A stretch of 64,000 bases of DNA from Mycteria americana (GCF_035582795.1 NC_134370.1:27515501-27579500); one strand, 5' to 3'. Counted from the first letter of the stretch, positions 40,858 through 54,200 are shown. Notes: a model not told the origin generated them from the letters alone. Program-made: numbers and translations.

Positions 40858-40866
40858 CCATATTGG
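40858..40866 (-). promoter_or_regulatory. DLG5: Overlapping YY1-like site and CCAAT box
   Basis: On the minus strand the sequence reads AACCAATATGGCTGCG. It holds a perfect CCAAT pentamer (40866-40862), the NF-Y core, and the plus strand reads GCCATATT, which fits the YY1 consensus. The pair is about 615 bases upstream of the DLG5 ATG inside the CpG island. NF-Y sites usually lie 60-100 bases upstream of initiation and YY1 sites near it. Binding is not shown by sequence. Confidence 0.5.
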
Positions 40867-41067
40867 TTGCACAAGGCTGCCGCCTGCGCCGAGACGGAGC
40901 TGCGGCAGCGCATTGCCTGCCCGCCCGCTCCTCTCTTCGCCTCCCGCCGACGCGCCGCGGCGGCAGCCTCTCCCCCGGCCCGGCCCTGACCGCCGCCCGC
41001 CTCCCGGCCGTCAGTCAGGGGCTCCCCGCCGGCCCCCGTGGGGCGCGGAGGCGGGGCGCCGGCACCC

Positions 41068-41079
41068 GGGCGGGGCGGG
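41068..41079 (+). promoter_or_regulatory. GC box (Sp1/KLF-type)
   Basis: GGGCGGGGCGGG contains two overlapping GC-box cores. It is about 820 bases upstream of the DLG5 ATG, still in the CpG island. Such sites are common in GC-rich DNA, so function is a guess. Confidence 0.4.
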
Positions 41080-41335
41080 CCGGTGGGGAAGGGCCCGCGC
41101 CCCCCTCCTCCCCGCCGTGTCGTTCTCCCCCTCGCCGCGGTGCGGGGCGGCCTGCGGGCCGTTCCGCTGCTCCTCCCTCCGGGGAAGAAGCGGCTTCGCC
41201 GGGGCAGGAGGGGGCGGCCGGCCCCGGGTGTCTCGGCGGTGAGACAAAGGCTCCGCTGCGGCGGCGCGGCGCTGCTCCCCGGCGGCGGGGACGGGGGCTG
41301 CCGGCCTCCCCCGCCCCGGCGGCCCGGAGCCGGCG

Positions 41336-41370
41336 GGGCCGGGCCGGGCCGGGCCGAGCCGAGCCGAGCG
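41336..41370 (+). repeat. GGGCC/GAGCC pentamer repeat
   Basis: Four GGGCC units are followed by GAGCC, GAGCC and GAGCG. With the extra G just before it, the first half offers four G tracts with CC loops on the plus strand, a possible G-quadruplex. It lies near the upstream edge of the DLG5 CpG island. Confidence 0.9.
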
Positions 41371-41713
41371 GGCGGCCGCGGGGCGTGCCGCTGCCCTCTG
41401 CTGGAGCCTGGGGGCCCCGCGGGAGCGGCCGCCTGTTGGCCGCGCTGGCGGTACGGCCGGGGGCTGCGCCGGGCGCAGCTTCAGCCGTCGAGGTTTCTTT
41501 CGTCCTAAGCCGGAGAGAGCAAAACATCAAAATAATAGCGGACCGTTTGGGGCTTTGTCCATTAGCATTTACAAAATGAAAGTTTTCAGACAAAAGATCT
41601 AAGCGTTAGTAATACCTGTTGGCCCGTCTTCCCCCCAAATGTAGTTTCACCAGTGTTTCGTGAACAACCAGAGGCCAGGTAATTTACCAGGAGACTAGGG
41701 ATGTGTCTGTGCT

Positions 41714-41740
41714 CAGCGGCAGCAGCGGCAGCAGCAGCAG
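41714..41740 (+). repeat. CAG/CGG triplet repeat, nine units
   Basis: Nine triplets in the order CAG CGG CAG CAG CGG CAG CAG CAG CAG. It lies just outside the CpG island, upstream of DLG5. It is short and interrupted, and there is no evidence that it is translated. Confidence 0.9.
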
Positions 41741-44700
41741 GATGTAATTGTTTAGCAAAGAAAAAGGAGAATAACAATGTTTCTCTTTGAAGGTAAACAG
41801 TCTGCCAATATCACTTGCACCGAATGGTACCTTAATTTGCAAACAGCTAGGGCAACGGACTGCAGAATGACCAAGCAATTATAATCTTCAATTCACATTT
41901 TACATGCAAGACTCTCATCTTGCCGTGTAGGTACGGTTCTGATATGCTGCAAAAATAATGGTGGCTGTAATGACACAGAAAGGGCATTACCGGTATTTGT
42001 ATTAACCCCGTTACATCTAGTAGCAATTGAAATTATCGGAAAGCCTCCTGTCCAAACACTTCTATGCTTTATTTAGTGTCCAGAGAGCTGGACTCAAGTG
42101 AGGTACAAGGGGAAGCAATTGTTCCCTAAAATTTTCTGTTAACACACCCATTTGAAGAATTCAGGTGCTGAACTGAGTTTCAAGTCACATTATGTGGTTC
42201 AACAGATGATGAGGATGATGTCTCTCATATGTGAAAACAGCCTTGGGTTACGTGCATGATCATGGTATGCATTCTACTGCTATTAGTGGAGGCAGATACA
42301 GAATAAAGGCACTTAGGGATTTTTCTCAACCTTAAAAGTAATTATTTAAAACAATACTTGGAAGTATGGCATGATTTTGAAACAAGTTTTTTTCACGTTT
42401 GGTCCATTGTTACTTACGCTCTTGTAGATTCATTTCTTCTAATTTTGCATCTGTGGTTCTCTTAGCAACTTTACCAGACAAAATACATAGAGTTCAGCTT
42501 TGTTGGCTAATGACTAATGTTGTAAGTTCCTGCAAACTGTGTTCTTTCTAGACTATTTAAATTTATCAGAAAATCTGCCTATTCCTCTCCAAGTTGGGCA
42601 GAGTTTAGCCAGTAAAGTGATCGTACCTTCCATAAATACTAGTTAATGCCGGTATGCATGAATTGTTGTCTTTAACTCAGCAAAGCAAAGTTGAAACAGA
42701 ACAGAGTGAAAAACTACCCGTAAGAAGTGAAACCTGCCTCGTGTCACCTAGTGCACAGCCGAAGCAGACGCCGCTCTCAGCTGGCGCCGAGGCAGTCCCC
42801 TTCTGTGCCTGCGCCGGAACTCAGGGCAAGTCATCGTGCAGTTGAAAGCTTTCGTAAGGCAAATGCACAAGAGGACTGAACAAAGATTGCACAAATTATT
42901 CAAGTATTTCCTAGTTTTTAAGACTTCCTAATCTCAGCAGTCCTTTAACAATATTGTTTTATTGTGTGGGTGCTTATACAGTTTACTGTTAGGACAAGGA
43001 AACAAACCACCAAATTTCTTTAAGGGGCATTATGGTAAGAGCCCTGTTTTAAATCTATGCAGCAGTCCTCCACTACTTGAAACAATAAAGCACGATCTTG
43101 GTTTTCGTCCTCTGCCTGACTCGGCACTCTGGTCCGCGCTCTTCGCCAGAGGTTGCAGTAACACAGGAATGGCATCGTTCGGGCAGGGCATAACTTGGGT
43201 ATCTTGAGTCCCATTCCAAAGTCTAGAGGGAGGTGTGCCTTGGCCAGTGTTTGCTCTGGACTCGATTTACTCCTGCCTTTCCCAAATGCATGTCTTAGTC
43301 CTTTGCCTTCTCTTCCAAATAAAACATCAGTCTTCTCATCCTGCAATGCCTGCCTTGCCTTTTGCTTGCAGATCCACATCTCCTATTGCCATTGCTCAGA
43401 TAGTGCCAGGTAGCAGGTAATCCCTGTCGTATCAGGTTTCTTTCCTTCTGGCAATGCAGTTTCCATCTTTTTGTCATATCTGAGTCTCTTGCACTCCATT
43501 TTTCTTGCAAATGGCAAGTCTTCTTTGCTCTCAGATAAATTTCTCATTGCATGGATAAATGTCTCTCTCTCATGGGTTCGGCCAGCAGGCAATTGCCTGT
43601 ATGACGGAGGGACCTTGCTGTTACCTCAATTGCTCGACTCAGTGTAGACCTTCCCCAGCAGGGAAGTGCAGGGAAAGTCTTCATAAGACTTAGGCATATA
43701 TGTCATCTTTGAAGACTCAAATTATGAAACGTATGCAAATTTATTATGCCAAAAGTTTATGAAGTGACCAAAATTCAGATCGTCACAGTACCCCAGAATC
43801 TACAACCTTACTGCCAAATAAGATGCAAACCCAATTTTCAATTAATTCCTTCCTCCCCCCAAAAGAAAAAAAAAATAGGCAAAACCCTTTGGTTCCCCTG
43901 CCAAGTTTTCAGAAAAAGAATGTATCTGTGGAATAAATTTTCAGAACTAGAATCTAAGTTAATCGAAGACATATCCCTGAAATGAATTAAATTCTGTGAC
44001 TTGCACAGGCTATGCAAGAATCAACCAGGTGTTTATCAAAGTACTAAAAGGAAGGCAGGTTTTTTGTTTGTTTGTTTAAACCAAATAAAAGGAAGGATTA
44101 AAGAAAAAAAGTAAAATTAAATATGGAGCTCTGACACAGGATGTCATGGGTGCTTGTGTAAAATTGGATTCAAACCACAACTTGACAAATTAACAGAAAA
44201 AGAAGATCAGTAGATTTTTCTAAGCTTTGGAAAAGCTTTCCAAATCTTTTTTTTTTTTTTTACATTTGGAAAGTAGGCTACTGAGGATGTATGCTCTGGG
44301 CATTAGAAAAAAAATTGACTTTCTGAGAGAGCATATTAGGTTGGCCATACCTATGCCTACGAAGCCTGAGAAACATTTGGGGGACAAGATTGGGACATGG
44401 AGGCAGAAATGGGGGTTTATTTTTATTCAATTTTGTATCTTCTTTTCAGAAAGAAAAGGAGAAACACTAGAATGCAGAAATGAAGTCTTTCAAATACAGA
44501 TAAAACACGCAAGGCTTAAGAAAGTATCAGACTTTGGGAATGATTTTCAAAAGCAGAAATTGGAATTTGAAAAATCAAGTTGGGTATCTGCTTGGTATAT
44601 CTGCCTCTGAAAAAACCTCTCTCTGTAGATTTAAGATGGGGGCAACGAAGCACTTTTAAGTCCTTGTCTTGCAGAATTTTCTGTTGGGAGGACAGGATCA

Positions 44701-45158
44701 TCCTCAGCACAAGCATTAGGTTTCAGCAAGCCACAGTCCTGCAGCTGAAGACTGTTTTTGTTATAAGTCTATATAACTGTGTGCAATATATGAAATCCCA
44801 GCAAATTCCACAGTATTAGCTACAGTATAAAAAAAAAAAGGCAAACGTGCAAGCCTTTGAAAATGTTAAGATCAGAATCAAAAGCAGCAAGAGCAGGATT
44901 CAACCTTTAGTACAAGACTTTGTTCCTGTAGTTGCCAATACACCTTTTTTAGTATGCAATAATCCTCATGCTTGTCTGTGCAAACTCAGCACATTTCCTG
45001 AAATATAACGTTGTGTCATACATTCACATTAGAACTAAAAAGAGATTCAAATTCACGTAATCCAGCACATAGTTCTCACTGTAAAAGTCTATCTTCTATA
45101 CAGATCGGAGAACTTTAGGCTGAAGCCAAGAAGACTCTGAACATCATGACAATCAAGC

Positions 45159-45242
45159 AGGAAAAGGAAAGGGAAAGAGGAGAGCAGGGGAAAGAGGAAG
45201 AAGAGAAAGAGAAAGTAGAGAAAGAGAAACAGAAAAGAAAAG
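45159..45242 (+). repeat. Polypurine tract, 84 bases
   Basis: The tract is 81 of 84 purines, made of GAAA, GGAAA and GAG blocks; the exceptions are C at 45185, T at 45216 and C at 45230. Such tracts can adopt triplex (H-DNA) structures under supercoiling. The open frame through it is low-complexity Glu/Lys and is not a gene. Confidence 0.85.
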
Positions 45243-48200
45243 CCTACCTGCTTTCAAGATGGAGATGGTGTAAAACGTTGCACCTGCAATGGCAGAGACT
45301 GCACCCAGCGACTGTTCTTCTGTCTTGCAAAATCTTTGCCTCCAAAAGCCATTAGGTGACAAGATTTATATTCTACGTTGGTCATCCACATACTGAGTGA
45401 CACGATTGTATTATTTTAGCGTGGTATTTTCTGATAAGGCACCCTTTAGAAACATCTGCGCTTTAAAACAGATTTCTTATACTCACTTAATAGGACTTCT
45501 AATAGGACAATAGTCTTCTGTGCAAAAAATACCTGTCACTCCTCAAATAATTCCTCCTTCTCCGCACCTGCCTGCTTACTGCTGCCCCAGTCACAGCTGC
45601 AGCTTTGCTGCTGTGGTTTTACTGGTAAATCCCCTCCCCAATATCATCAATCTAAACCAGTCAGAAATTCTAATGGCCAAAAGTAGAGGATTTTCTTTAG
45701 GATTAGCAGTTTTTTCTATTACTTTTAAATACATGGGAGACATTTTATTTGCTTTTTGGTTTTGGAGCCCTTAGGATACAGGTCTTCAAGCTTCATTGGC
45801 AGCCATGTATGCTAGAAACGGTTTTGTAATGAAAGCTAAGCTTCTCATGTAATCATATGATTCGAGCAACTAAGGGTTTAGAGAAAAATATGGAGAGATT
45901 TACAGTAAGTTAATGGAAGCTGACAACACTGTGCGGATCCTGCGAAGGAAGATTATACAGCCTCCAAGACAGGTATATGAAAAATACAAGTGATCATCAA
46001 GTTAAGATTAGAGCTGTCTAGATACAAAGTAAACACCACCGGGATTTTGTAATAGGTGTTATATAAAACACTAGCAGCTGAGCAGTTCTCAACAGAAGCT
46101 TACTTTTTCAGATTGATGTAACTGACAGACAATTAATTGGCATTTTCAGGATAGGAAGGTGCTGGTCTAATGGCCAGCAGATCAGAAGGTCTCATTTACT
46201 GATAAAAAGGAAAAAAACCCCAAACATAATGTGAGCAGACTCGGCACTGCCCAGGCAAAATATTTCGCCTGGCAGCATCGCCTCCAGGAATGGGCTCTGC
46301 CCATAAATCCTGAGGTCCTCAGCGCTCCTGCTGAAGCTGCGGACCGAGGGAGCTGCTGTCGGACTCTCACAGAAGCACAAGGATCATTTGTCTTCCTAAA
46401 AATGTGTAACCGTGGACTCCAGGAAATGGTTCAGCTCTTTCTTAAGTGAGCTCCTATGACATACAGTATGAAGGAAAGCAGACCAGAGGATTATATTGCC
46501 TTTTTTTTCCTGTAGCCTTAAAACCTATCGGTCATTTCATCTTGCACTGCACTAGGCAGTTTTCAGATAGTGATTATTTTGGCCCATTCCCACTCTGGGC
46601 AGGGGCTGAACTGGTAATTGAAATTAAAATGAAGAAGATCAGACAGTTACTTCAGTCAGCTTCAATAGAAAGAAAACACCCTCTCTGCCGAAGGTTTTAA
46701 ATGTCCCCGGGCTGTTGAAAAAGCAAATTAAAAAAAATTGTTTTACTTAAGCAACTAAACATTTGCCTGTTAAAAGGGGAAGAAAAGGCCTAGGGCAGAA
46801 TACCTGGCAGGAAGGGTGTTTGTTGGTTGGTTTGTTTGTGGGGGGAGAAGAAAGGGGTAGGTAAATTGGCTGCTCCTGGAGCTGTGAATACACGCAATCA
46901 CTTCTGTTTCTCAGACAGCTGCTCCCAAAAACAGGCGGTAAAAGAAAACCAGCAATACTGCAGAGGCACATTAGTGGTGATCCTACAGGGCTGTAGGTAT
47001 TTCAGCTTTGGTAGGGAAGGCACCCTGCAAGCACATCCCAAGTACTCCTCTGCTTAGAACAGAACTGGGGGGCGATTTAATTTTCTCTGGGAGACTGGGC
47101 TGGCTTGTGATGTGGTTAACTTCTATGAGCGAGCAGATGTTAAACAGCCCCTTTAAAAGCGGTGGCTTGCAGTTTGTTATTGGTTTCGTTTCTAGGTCAG
47201 TTTTCAAGTCAAGCCAAGAGAGGCTATTTATACCAATCATTTGCTTTTACTTCTTTTAGCACTAATGGGGAGATAAAAGCAAATGGGTGCCCTAAGCATC
47301 CCTGGGTAACTTCTATAAACAAGCCCTGCACGAGCTGGGAATTTGTAAGAAGAAAACCCAAACTGCAGACGAAGGAGGTAGACAAACGTAACAGTAAGGA
47401 CTCCAGAGTAAGCCTCCGCGCAGTTTCACCATCTTCACTGCTTTTCTGTCAGCAATGAGCGTTTTCAAATTGGAGTTGAATCTAAAGCTCTTGAAGAAGG
47501 AAAGGTATTTTGTCATGTTCCATTTCATATTTGAAGCCTCAGATCTGCTAAGAAATACCTATGCACTTTTAATAGCAAGTAATTCCCCTGCTCACTGACA
47601 TGCAAGGGTTTAAGAGTTGAATACATCTCAGTTACAAGCTACGTTTTTAAGGGTCTCCAAGTCAATGAAAGGCGCTAGGGATTAATCCAAGATGCTTTGC
47701 AGATAACTGTGATCCTCCCATTGATTTTAAATGGCTTTGCTTCAGATTTCTTACTCATTATCTACCAAAATATACACATTTTATTCTACCATTAGAAAAT
47801 GTAGTATGTTAAAAAAAATGCAGCCAGAGAGAAAGGGAAGTTGTTTTGCTAGAATATCATTCCTGTCAGACATTAGCCTGGTGGGTATAGAAAGAGCAAA
47901 AAAAACATCTCCTCATGCCTAGCAGGCAGAAATGACAAAGCAGAGCTTTAGAAAGACTTAGGGGCAGCATGCTTGCAGAGCCACAGGAAACACTGTCTGA
48001 GACACGCAAAAATGCACGCTTTTACAGATGGTGAGCGTGGGGCAGTGCTTCAATTGTGGAACGGCTGGACTTGCAGAAAAGGGCTCCTAATGCTAAATAG
48101 AAGCCAATAATCCTTGAAAGCTCCAGGGCAGTCCAGATATCTCTAGTCCAAGCCCAAAGAGCTCCCCGAGGAAACGGAGACAGGTACGCATGCAACTGTG

Positions 48201-51200
48201 GTTCTCTGTCTTTCTCTAGATATGGTGCAACACCTGTCTTTTCACGCACGCCTGAAGAGTTAGTCCCATAGCTCGTCCCTTTTGCAATGCTTAAGCTAAG
48301 GGGCGAACAGAAGTGGCAGCCCAGCTCCTGAAAAAAACAGTACCCAGCAGATCTGCATATGCGCTAGCATTCTGCAGTCATCTGCTTTATGATAGAGGAG
48401 AAGCATTTCTAGTGTACTTTCAGTAACTGTATACAGTTTTACAAGTCTTTATGAAAACCAGACAAATGTAGATGGTCAGAAGGTTGAAAAATATGCTGGT
48501 CTTTAAGCAGATCCTGTGTGTCATACCCATAGCTAAAACTTTAACTGCTATTTGACAGTGATACATTGATTTCTGTTTATATAAATACTGCATAAATCCC
48601 ATATGCTTCTGATTTGAGAAGAAATTTTTACTTTTAACACTGCAGAATATTCCTTGGGTGGGAGGGGGAAATGACTTTTGTAGGAGGTAAACACAAGACT
48701 GGGATTACAGTGAGAATAAAGTCAAAGAGGAACCCTTGTACAACTTGCTATAGTCAATTTGCTCAGGCAAAGCAGACTGGGCCAAGATGCAACTAAAGAC
48801 TGAGGGGTGTTGAACATGACAAAAATACTGGACTTAACTAAAATCAGTTCTGAAAACAGTAACTAACATGAAGTGAAGTAACTCCTAAGTTACACTCTAA
48901 TTTAGAAGGCAAAAGGAATACAGGCTCTGCGCCAGTCTACATGCCTTGGCAGGGATGGGAAAGCCATCAGAGACTTCCAGAATGAAATAATGTCTCAGCT
49001 TGGCACAGTGGCAGCTGCATTACCAGCTTCCACAAGGTTTGGTCATCCAGTTTAGACTGAGCTACAAATCTTCAACACATCTGTATTTTTTCCCCTCATA
49101 ACACAAATGTAAAAAATTAAACATTCAACAGTTAACGCTGACTAGTATTTTTTGAAGAAAAATGCCATAGAAGTAATTTGGAACTTAAATTATTATAAAT
49201 GCCAAGATTTGTCAGAACTGAACAGCACACAAAAAAACAACTCCCAAAACAAAGAGAAAATGCCCACCTCGATACTAAACACAAAAGAACATATACAGCA
49301 TGGCCCAGAATCAGCAGAAACATCTGAGACAAAGACCTGAGCATCACAGAAGCCTTAAAAAGGATTTAGGTTAAAATGATTCTTTCTGGCTCAAGTCTGC
49401 AGCAGTGATGTTTATAGAAGTGTTCTGCAACTGTTTGAAACTTATAAAGATGCATTAACTGGTGGGAGTTTGATGGATAGAAATATTTAATATAATGCAT
49501 ATATCAAAGCTCATCCAGTTCTGCCGAGTTAGAGTTCTCTAATTGGTTTCCAAGGGACTTGGATTAAGCCCCAGTTTGGTAATAAAAATACTGTGCAAAG
49601 GAATAACTGAAATAAAAAGTCTCCAAGTCTGCTAGGGATATTCCATGAAGGACAAATACACTTCATCAGCAAGGCAAGCCAAATATTATCCTTTTTACTA
49701 TGGGCTATTTGTACTGTTAGAATTTTTTTCCCTTAACTCATCTTCAGAGCTGCCACCCTCCCCCTCCAAGAATATTAATGGCAGCAAAGAGCTTCACTGC
49801 TTTGCCTCTCCTTTTCCTGCTGAAGTCAGTGTCTGTCTTGCCGCTGACTTCAAGAGCAGCAACTTCCAGCCTTTTCCCACTTTCTTTGGAAGAGGAAAGA
49901 ATAAAAAGAACTGTACACGGCAGATGCTAATCACATTGTTTAATCCACACATCCTGGCAATAAAAACCTAGGCAGACAAGTACATGACATTTACTAAGTC
50001 TTTTGTATAGCGCGTAAGTTTTCCCAAGCACGCTCCCTTCACTCACCTCGATTCTATCGTCTCCTCTCACAACCATGTTGCTAAGGAAAGACTATTATCA
50101 TTTAATAGTCTTTAATAGACTGAGTACAGAGAGCCTAAAGATTTCCCCAGGTCATACAAGTGTGCGGCAGCAACAGTTAACTGATTCTACGTGTGCCAAC
50201 TACCTACCGAGCTGCTGGGCTGATCATCGCTTGTCCTTATTTTTATTCTCAACAGAATACATACAAACACAAGCAAGGGAAACAACATTGGTGTCAGGTA
50301 AGTGGAAAGGACCAGAAGCAGGCTAAAGAGAAAAGTAAGTGGAGAATTAAGCAGCTGAATACAGTTTGCAGGGCTGACAAAGAGCCACAGGAAGCAGGGA
50401 TGCCTTTCATTTCAGTTTAGAGTACGAATACATTCCCTTATGTAATAAGGTCATTTTTTCAGAAGTTATTTGACCATAATTGTAATTTTGATGGCAGTAA
50501 ATTTCCACATCCAGATGTGCTGAGGAGATATTTTTTCCTTGTGTGGTTTAATTATCCTCCAGGCAAAGGTTCCCAGTAACCTTGCATGGCTCCGTTGAAG
50601 CCAGCCAGTGGCACAGTATGGTTGACATAGCCCTGCTGCAGGGAAGCGGTGTCACCAGCAGTGACAGTCACTACGGGCCCAGAAGGGAGGAATCTGCGTG
50701 AGAAACAAGGACAAGGAGAAAGAAATAAATGTAAAGGGGAACTAGAAAATGCACAGCAGTGGCATAAGTCAGAAGAACTAAATATCTTCTTAAAAATGCA
50801 AGTTTAAAGGAAGCCTCTGATGTAACCGGAAAGTATCTGCATGAGCTGAAAATCTGGACGAAGGGCATACAGGAAAGGGAACGAGTTGTTGCGTGGGCTT
50901 GTCACGGTACCTACACATACAGCAAATATTTTAGCATCATTACGTTGGAAAAGTGCAGGGGTCAGGATAAAGTAAGGAGCGAGGTGTGTCCTTCCTTCCA
51001 GTGTGTGCGTGAAAGAGATCCCCTACCCACTGCGCCCTTCAGCAACGAGTCACACAATATCACTGCTGGTGCTTCAAGCCTGCACCATGATATGGCCAAG
51101 GCCATCCTCGTCACTCCAAAGACAATCAGCAGTTTACAATAGAGATGCTGTGAATCAGCCTGAGTCAAAGAATCCCCTATCTGTGACCGTGTATTACTCA

Positions 51201-54200
51201 GGCTGAAGGACTTCATTCTGTAGAAAAGGGGACTTTAAGAAGCAACTCCTATATGAAGTAACAGAAGAGAAAATAATACCACAGGATTCAAACAGGGATG
51301 AATCACACCACACTGCTAACCAATTCTTCTCAGAAACCCACAAAATCCTGAATAGTAAATCAAGTCAAATAATTTTAAAATCTCCCTTACACCTAATTCT
51401 GGCATTTTCTGGGACTCCTAAAGTTTACCGGCACAGTCTCGCTATTGCTTTTGCATTTCTTGGAAATTAATTTTCTTTATTCTCCTTTTAAAAATCTGCA
51501 CAATTTAACATTTAAAAGGGGTACATGCAGATAAAATCGCCATACGTATTGAAAGATTAGCCAACCAACACCCCCTTTCACAAAAAGGAGAATAAAATGC
51601 CTGGGGCTAATAATCCAGATACCTGCTGCTTTCATAACAGCTTCATTTCTGGTCAACAGTGTCTCCAACTGACAAAACATAGCCATCATGGAGGAGAAAA
51701 GAACTTGGTAGGAAATCCTGTGGGGTACCCCCAGCTTTCTGTGGACCATGAAAGTCTCAGTCACAGAGGCACCTACACGTCCTCTTTTATCCATGGACTA
51801 AAACTCCTCAGCACTATCCAGCTTTGAAATCAACAAGACCATAGCACTGTGATGGCAGACATTCATTGCAAATAGTCGTCTTTTTTTAACCACAACAAAA
51901 ATCTATATAGAATAGCTTTCCTTTTCAAACTTTAGTCAATTATCCATCTGATCTTCATAGATGTCGTAGCCTCTCTTCTAGTGGGAGACACAACACTAGG
52001 AATTTAATTGATGTAATTTCGGTATCTTGGCCCAGTAGCAGGACTTACATATTATTAAAAATTCCCCGAATAAGGATTTTCCAGGAATGCTTCTGATCTA
52101 ACTGCAGGTATCAACACTAAAAGACAGATTCCTATTTGCCCCCCAACTATAGACATGATCTTCCTCGTGGACTGTACCAGAACCCAACATGCACAGCAGT
52201 TTTTACACTGAACTGTAGCATATCACTGTAGTTAAGGACCTGTAATTGTGTACAGTTGGTCGAAAGAGTATGATAACCAAACAGATACGATAACTGAAGG
52301 AAATAATTCACAGTTATTACTCTTTATTAATAGTCATCTAATGAATGAATGATGATTTAACTATCAGTTGTCACAGCCAGTGGACAGCAATCTCCAGTAG
52401 AAATGACGAAATCTTAGTTCTCAGGAACACACATCCTTTTTCCAGCTATTTCCATCACTTCACTGGGACTCCTTGTAGAGATTGCGAATATCTGTGTGTC
52501 ACTTTAGCTAGCTGGCACCTTTCTGTTTCCCCCCCAAACAGACAGGAACTTCCACTCTGCTTCCATAGCCCCTTGCTTAACTTTGCATTCCCTGTCTTTT
52601 CAGCTTTCTTCCCTCTATCCTCAACACCTGCAGAACCCACCCTATTCCCGCACAGCGTCAGTCACACCTACCATCATCGCTTCCAAAAGGAACATGCAAT
52701 TATTCCTGATTTGGCAGGCTTGGACTCAGGAGACAGACTCTTTGGACTAAGAAACACCTTTTACCATCTGATGCACGCAGTGGCTTTACATATGACTAGA
52801 AGAAACTGCGGTGGGTAAGGCAACGCTGTATTCAAAGCGGCTCATGGCCAGCAGAATCCCTAAGCACGGCCAGTCAATGCTAAGTTCCCGCTTACAAGAC
52901 CACTGTGAGTTGAGTTACACATATGATAGGAACTAACAAAGCTACAGGCATCCCTGTAGCTTCCAGGCATTAAAGTGGAAGTCATCTTTCATAAATCTTG
53001 CTGTTTTCAGCTGTCTGTACACAGACAGCAAAGACCACCTGTTTCATATTATTTTCAGTCCTAAACACTGGTCTCTTGCATCTCTCAGCATCACCTTCAA
53101 GTGTTTTTACTACAGCCTTGCTTTGGGGTTCTGCAGCAGCTGAAGAATGCGAGATGCTACCCAGTGAGCTGCCAGAACTTCATGCTTCAGAGAAGCTCTC
53201 GGAGCTATAATTAAGTACTCACTGTAGAGAATGAATGCAGATTGTAACAATCACTGCTGCATGGAAAATGCTGTGACAAAAGACACATCCCCTTTCGCAG
53301 TGCAGATACGCTGTTCTCCCACTTGCCAGGAGCAACTCGCTGTGTTCCTTTGGGAACGACTACGGCCTTCTACTTAAGTGCTACTTTTTCTGTTTGTTTG
53401 TTTGGGGGCAAAAGATAAGCAAGTCCTTACTAATTTGTGAAAAAGCATGTCTGGACTCTGCTTTCTCCTTCTTAGGAAAATGAATTCCCTTAACCTCCTT
53501 CCTCATGGATATGATTTTAACAGGTAACCTTCCTTCTCATAGTTGTATTTCAGCTCTGATATTGCAAAAACACATTTTTAATAGAAAAATAAAGAATTGC
53601 TACCCAAACACTTCTTTTCCCAAAACAAAACGCTGCTCTCTAGTGGAAGATGGTGATATGATCTCATTTCATTAGAAGGAATGTTTTATAATTTTCATTT
53701 AATCAGTTACAGGAAACCTTAATTCATTTTCACAAGCACTGGCATACAAGAGTAGTAGGGCTGGTTTGTTTTATTTCATTCTTTCAGATTGTCCTGTGAG
53801 ATTTTGGTATTTATTCCTCAAGATAAATTTGCTATGCGTTTATATCAATACTGTAATCCCATCCAAATAACTTGCCAAGTATTTGTGCATTAAAATATTA
53901 ATACATTTTCCACTTTGATCCCTTTTAGTTTTTCTGTTCTTAGACAATATAAAAAACACAGGCCAATTTTTCTTATGTTTTTTCCACATATTTAATTACT
54001 GAGAGACTTTTCTAGGTCTGAATGCATAGCTTTAGCTAACCATTTTGAAGATACAACAGTCATCAGTTACATTCACAGAAGAATTTAGGCAAATATGCAG
54101 ATACTATGAAAATCTTTATCCTGTTTGCTATGGGTTTTTAAAGACATTCCTGTCTACAAGCAGAGTCATCCAAAATTGAGGAATTACCTGTTGCAGTGGT

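Larger units (their letters stand above)
39440..41520. promoter_or_regulatory. DLG5: CpG island covering the DLG5 promoter and exon 1
   Basis: Composition changes sharply here: about 2 kb of very GC-rich, CpG-dense sequence inside AT-rich flanks. The island starts shortly downstream of DLG5 exon 1 (in gene direction) and continues upstream of the ATG for about 1.3 kb. It includes GC boxes, a CCAAT box with an overlapping YY1-like site, and G-rich repeats. No TATA box is apparent, which fits a dispersed-initiation housekeeping promoter. The start site cannot be fixed from sequence. If the CCAAT box at 40862-40866 is used, initiation would be roughly 40.78-40.81 kb, giving a 5' leader of about 500-560 nt; this is inference. 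Such islands often also fire in the opposite direction, so a plus-strand non-coding transcript starting near 41 kb is possible. Confidence 0.85.

Noticed and set aside
39943..40872. 309-codon minus-strand frame overlapping DLG5 exon 1
   Set aside because: It is in a different frame from DLG5, begins at a GTG instead of an ATG, and is Arg/Gly/Pro low complexity. It is a GC shadow.
39618..41579. 653-codon plus-strand open frame through the CpG island
   Set aside because: It is Arg/Pro/Ala/Gly low complexity with no domain, and lies antisense to DLG5 exon 1. GC-rich DNA lacks stop codons, so long chance frames are expected.
45146..45355. Glu/Lys-rich open frame that looks like a charged coiled coil
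   Set aside because: It is a translation of the polypurine tract, with no exon signals.
52345..52818. 157-codon plus-strand frame in the intergenic region
   Set aside because: No recognisable domain. It is consistent with chance in a 64-kb window.
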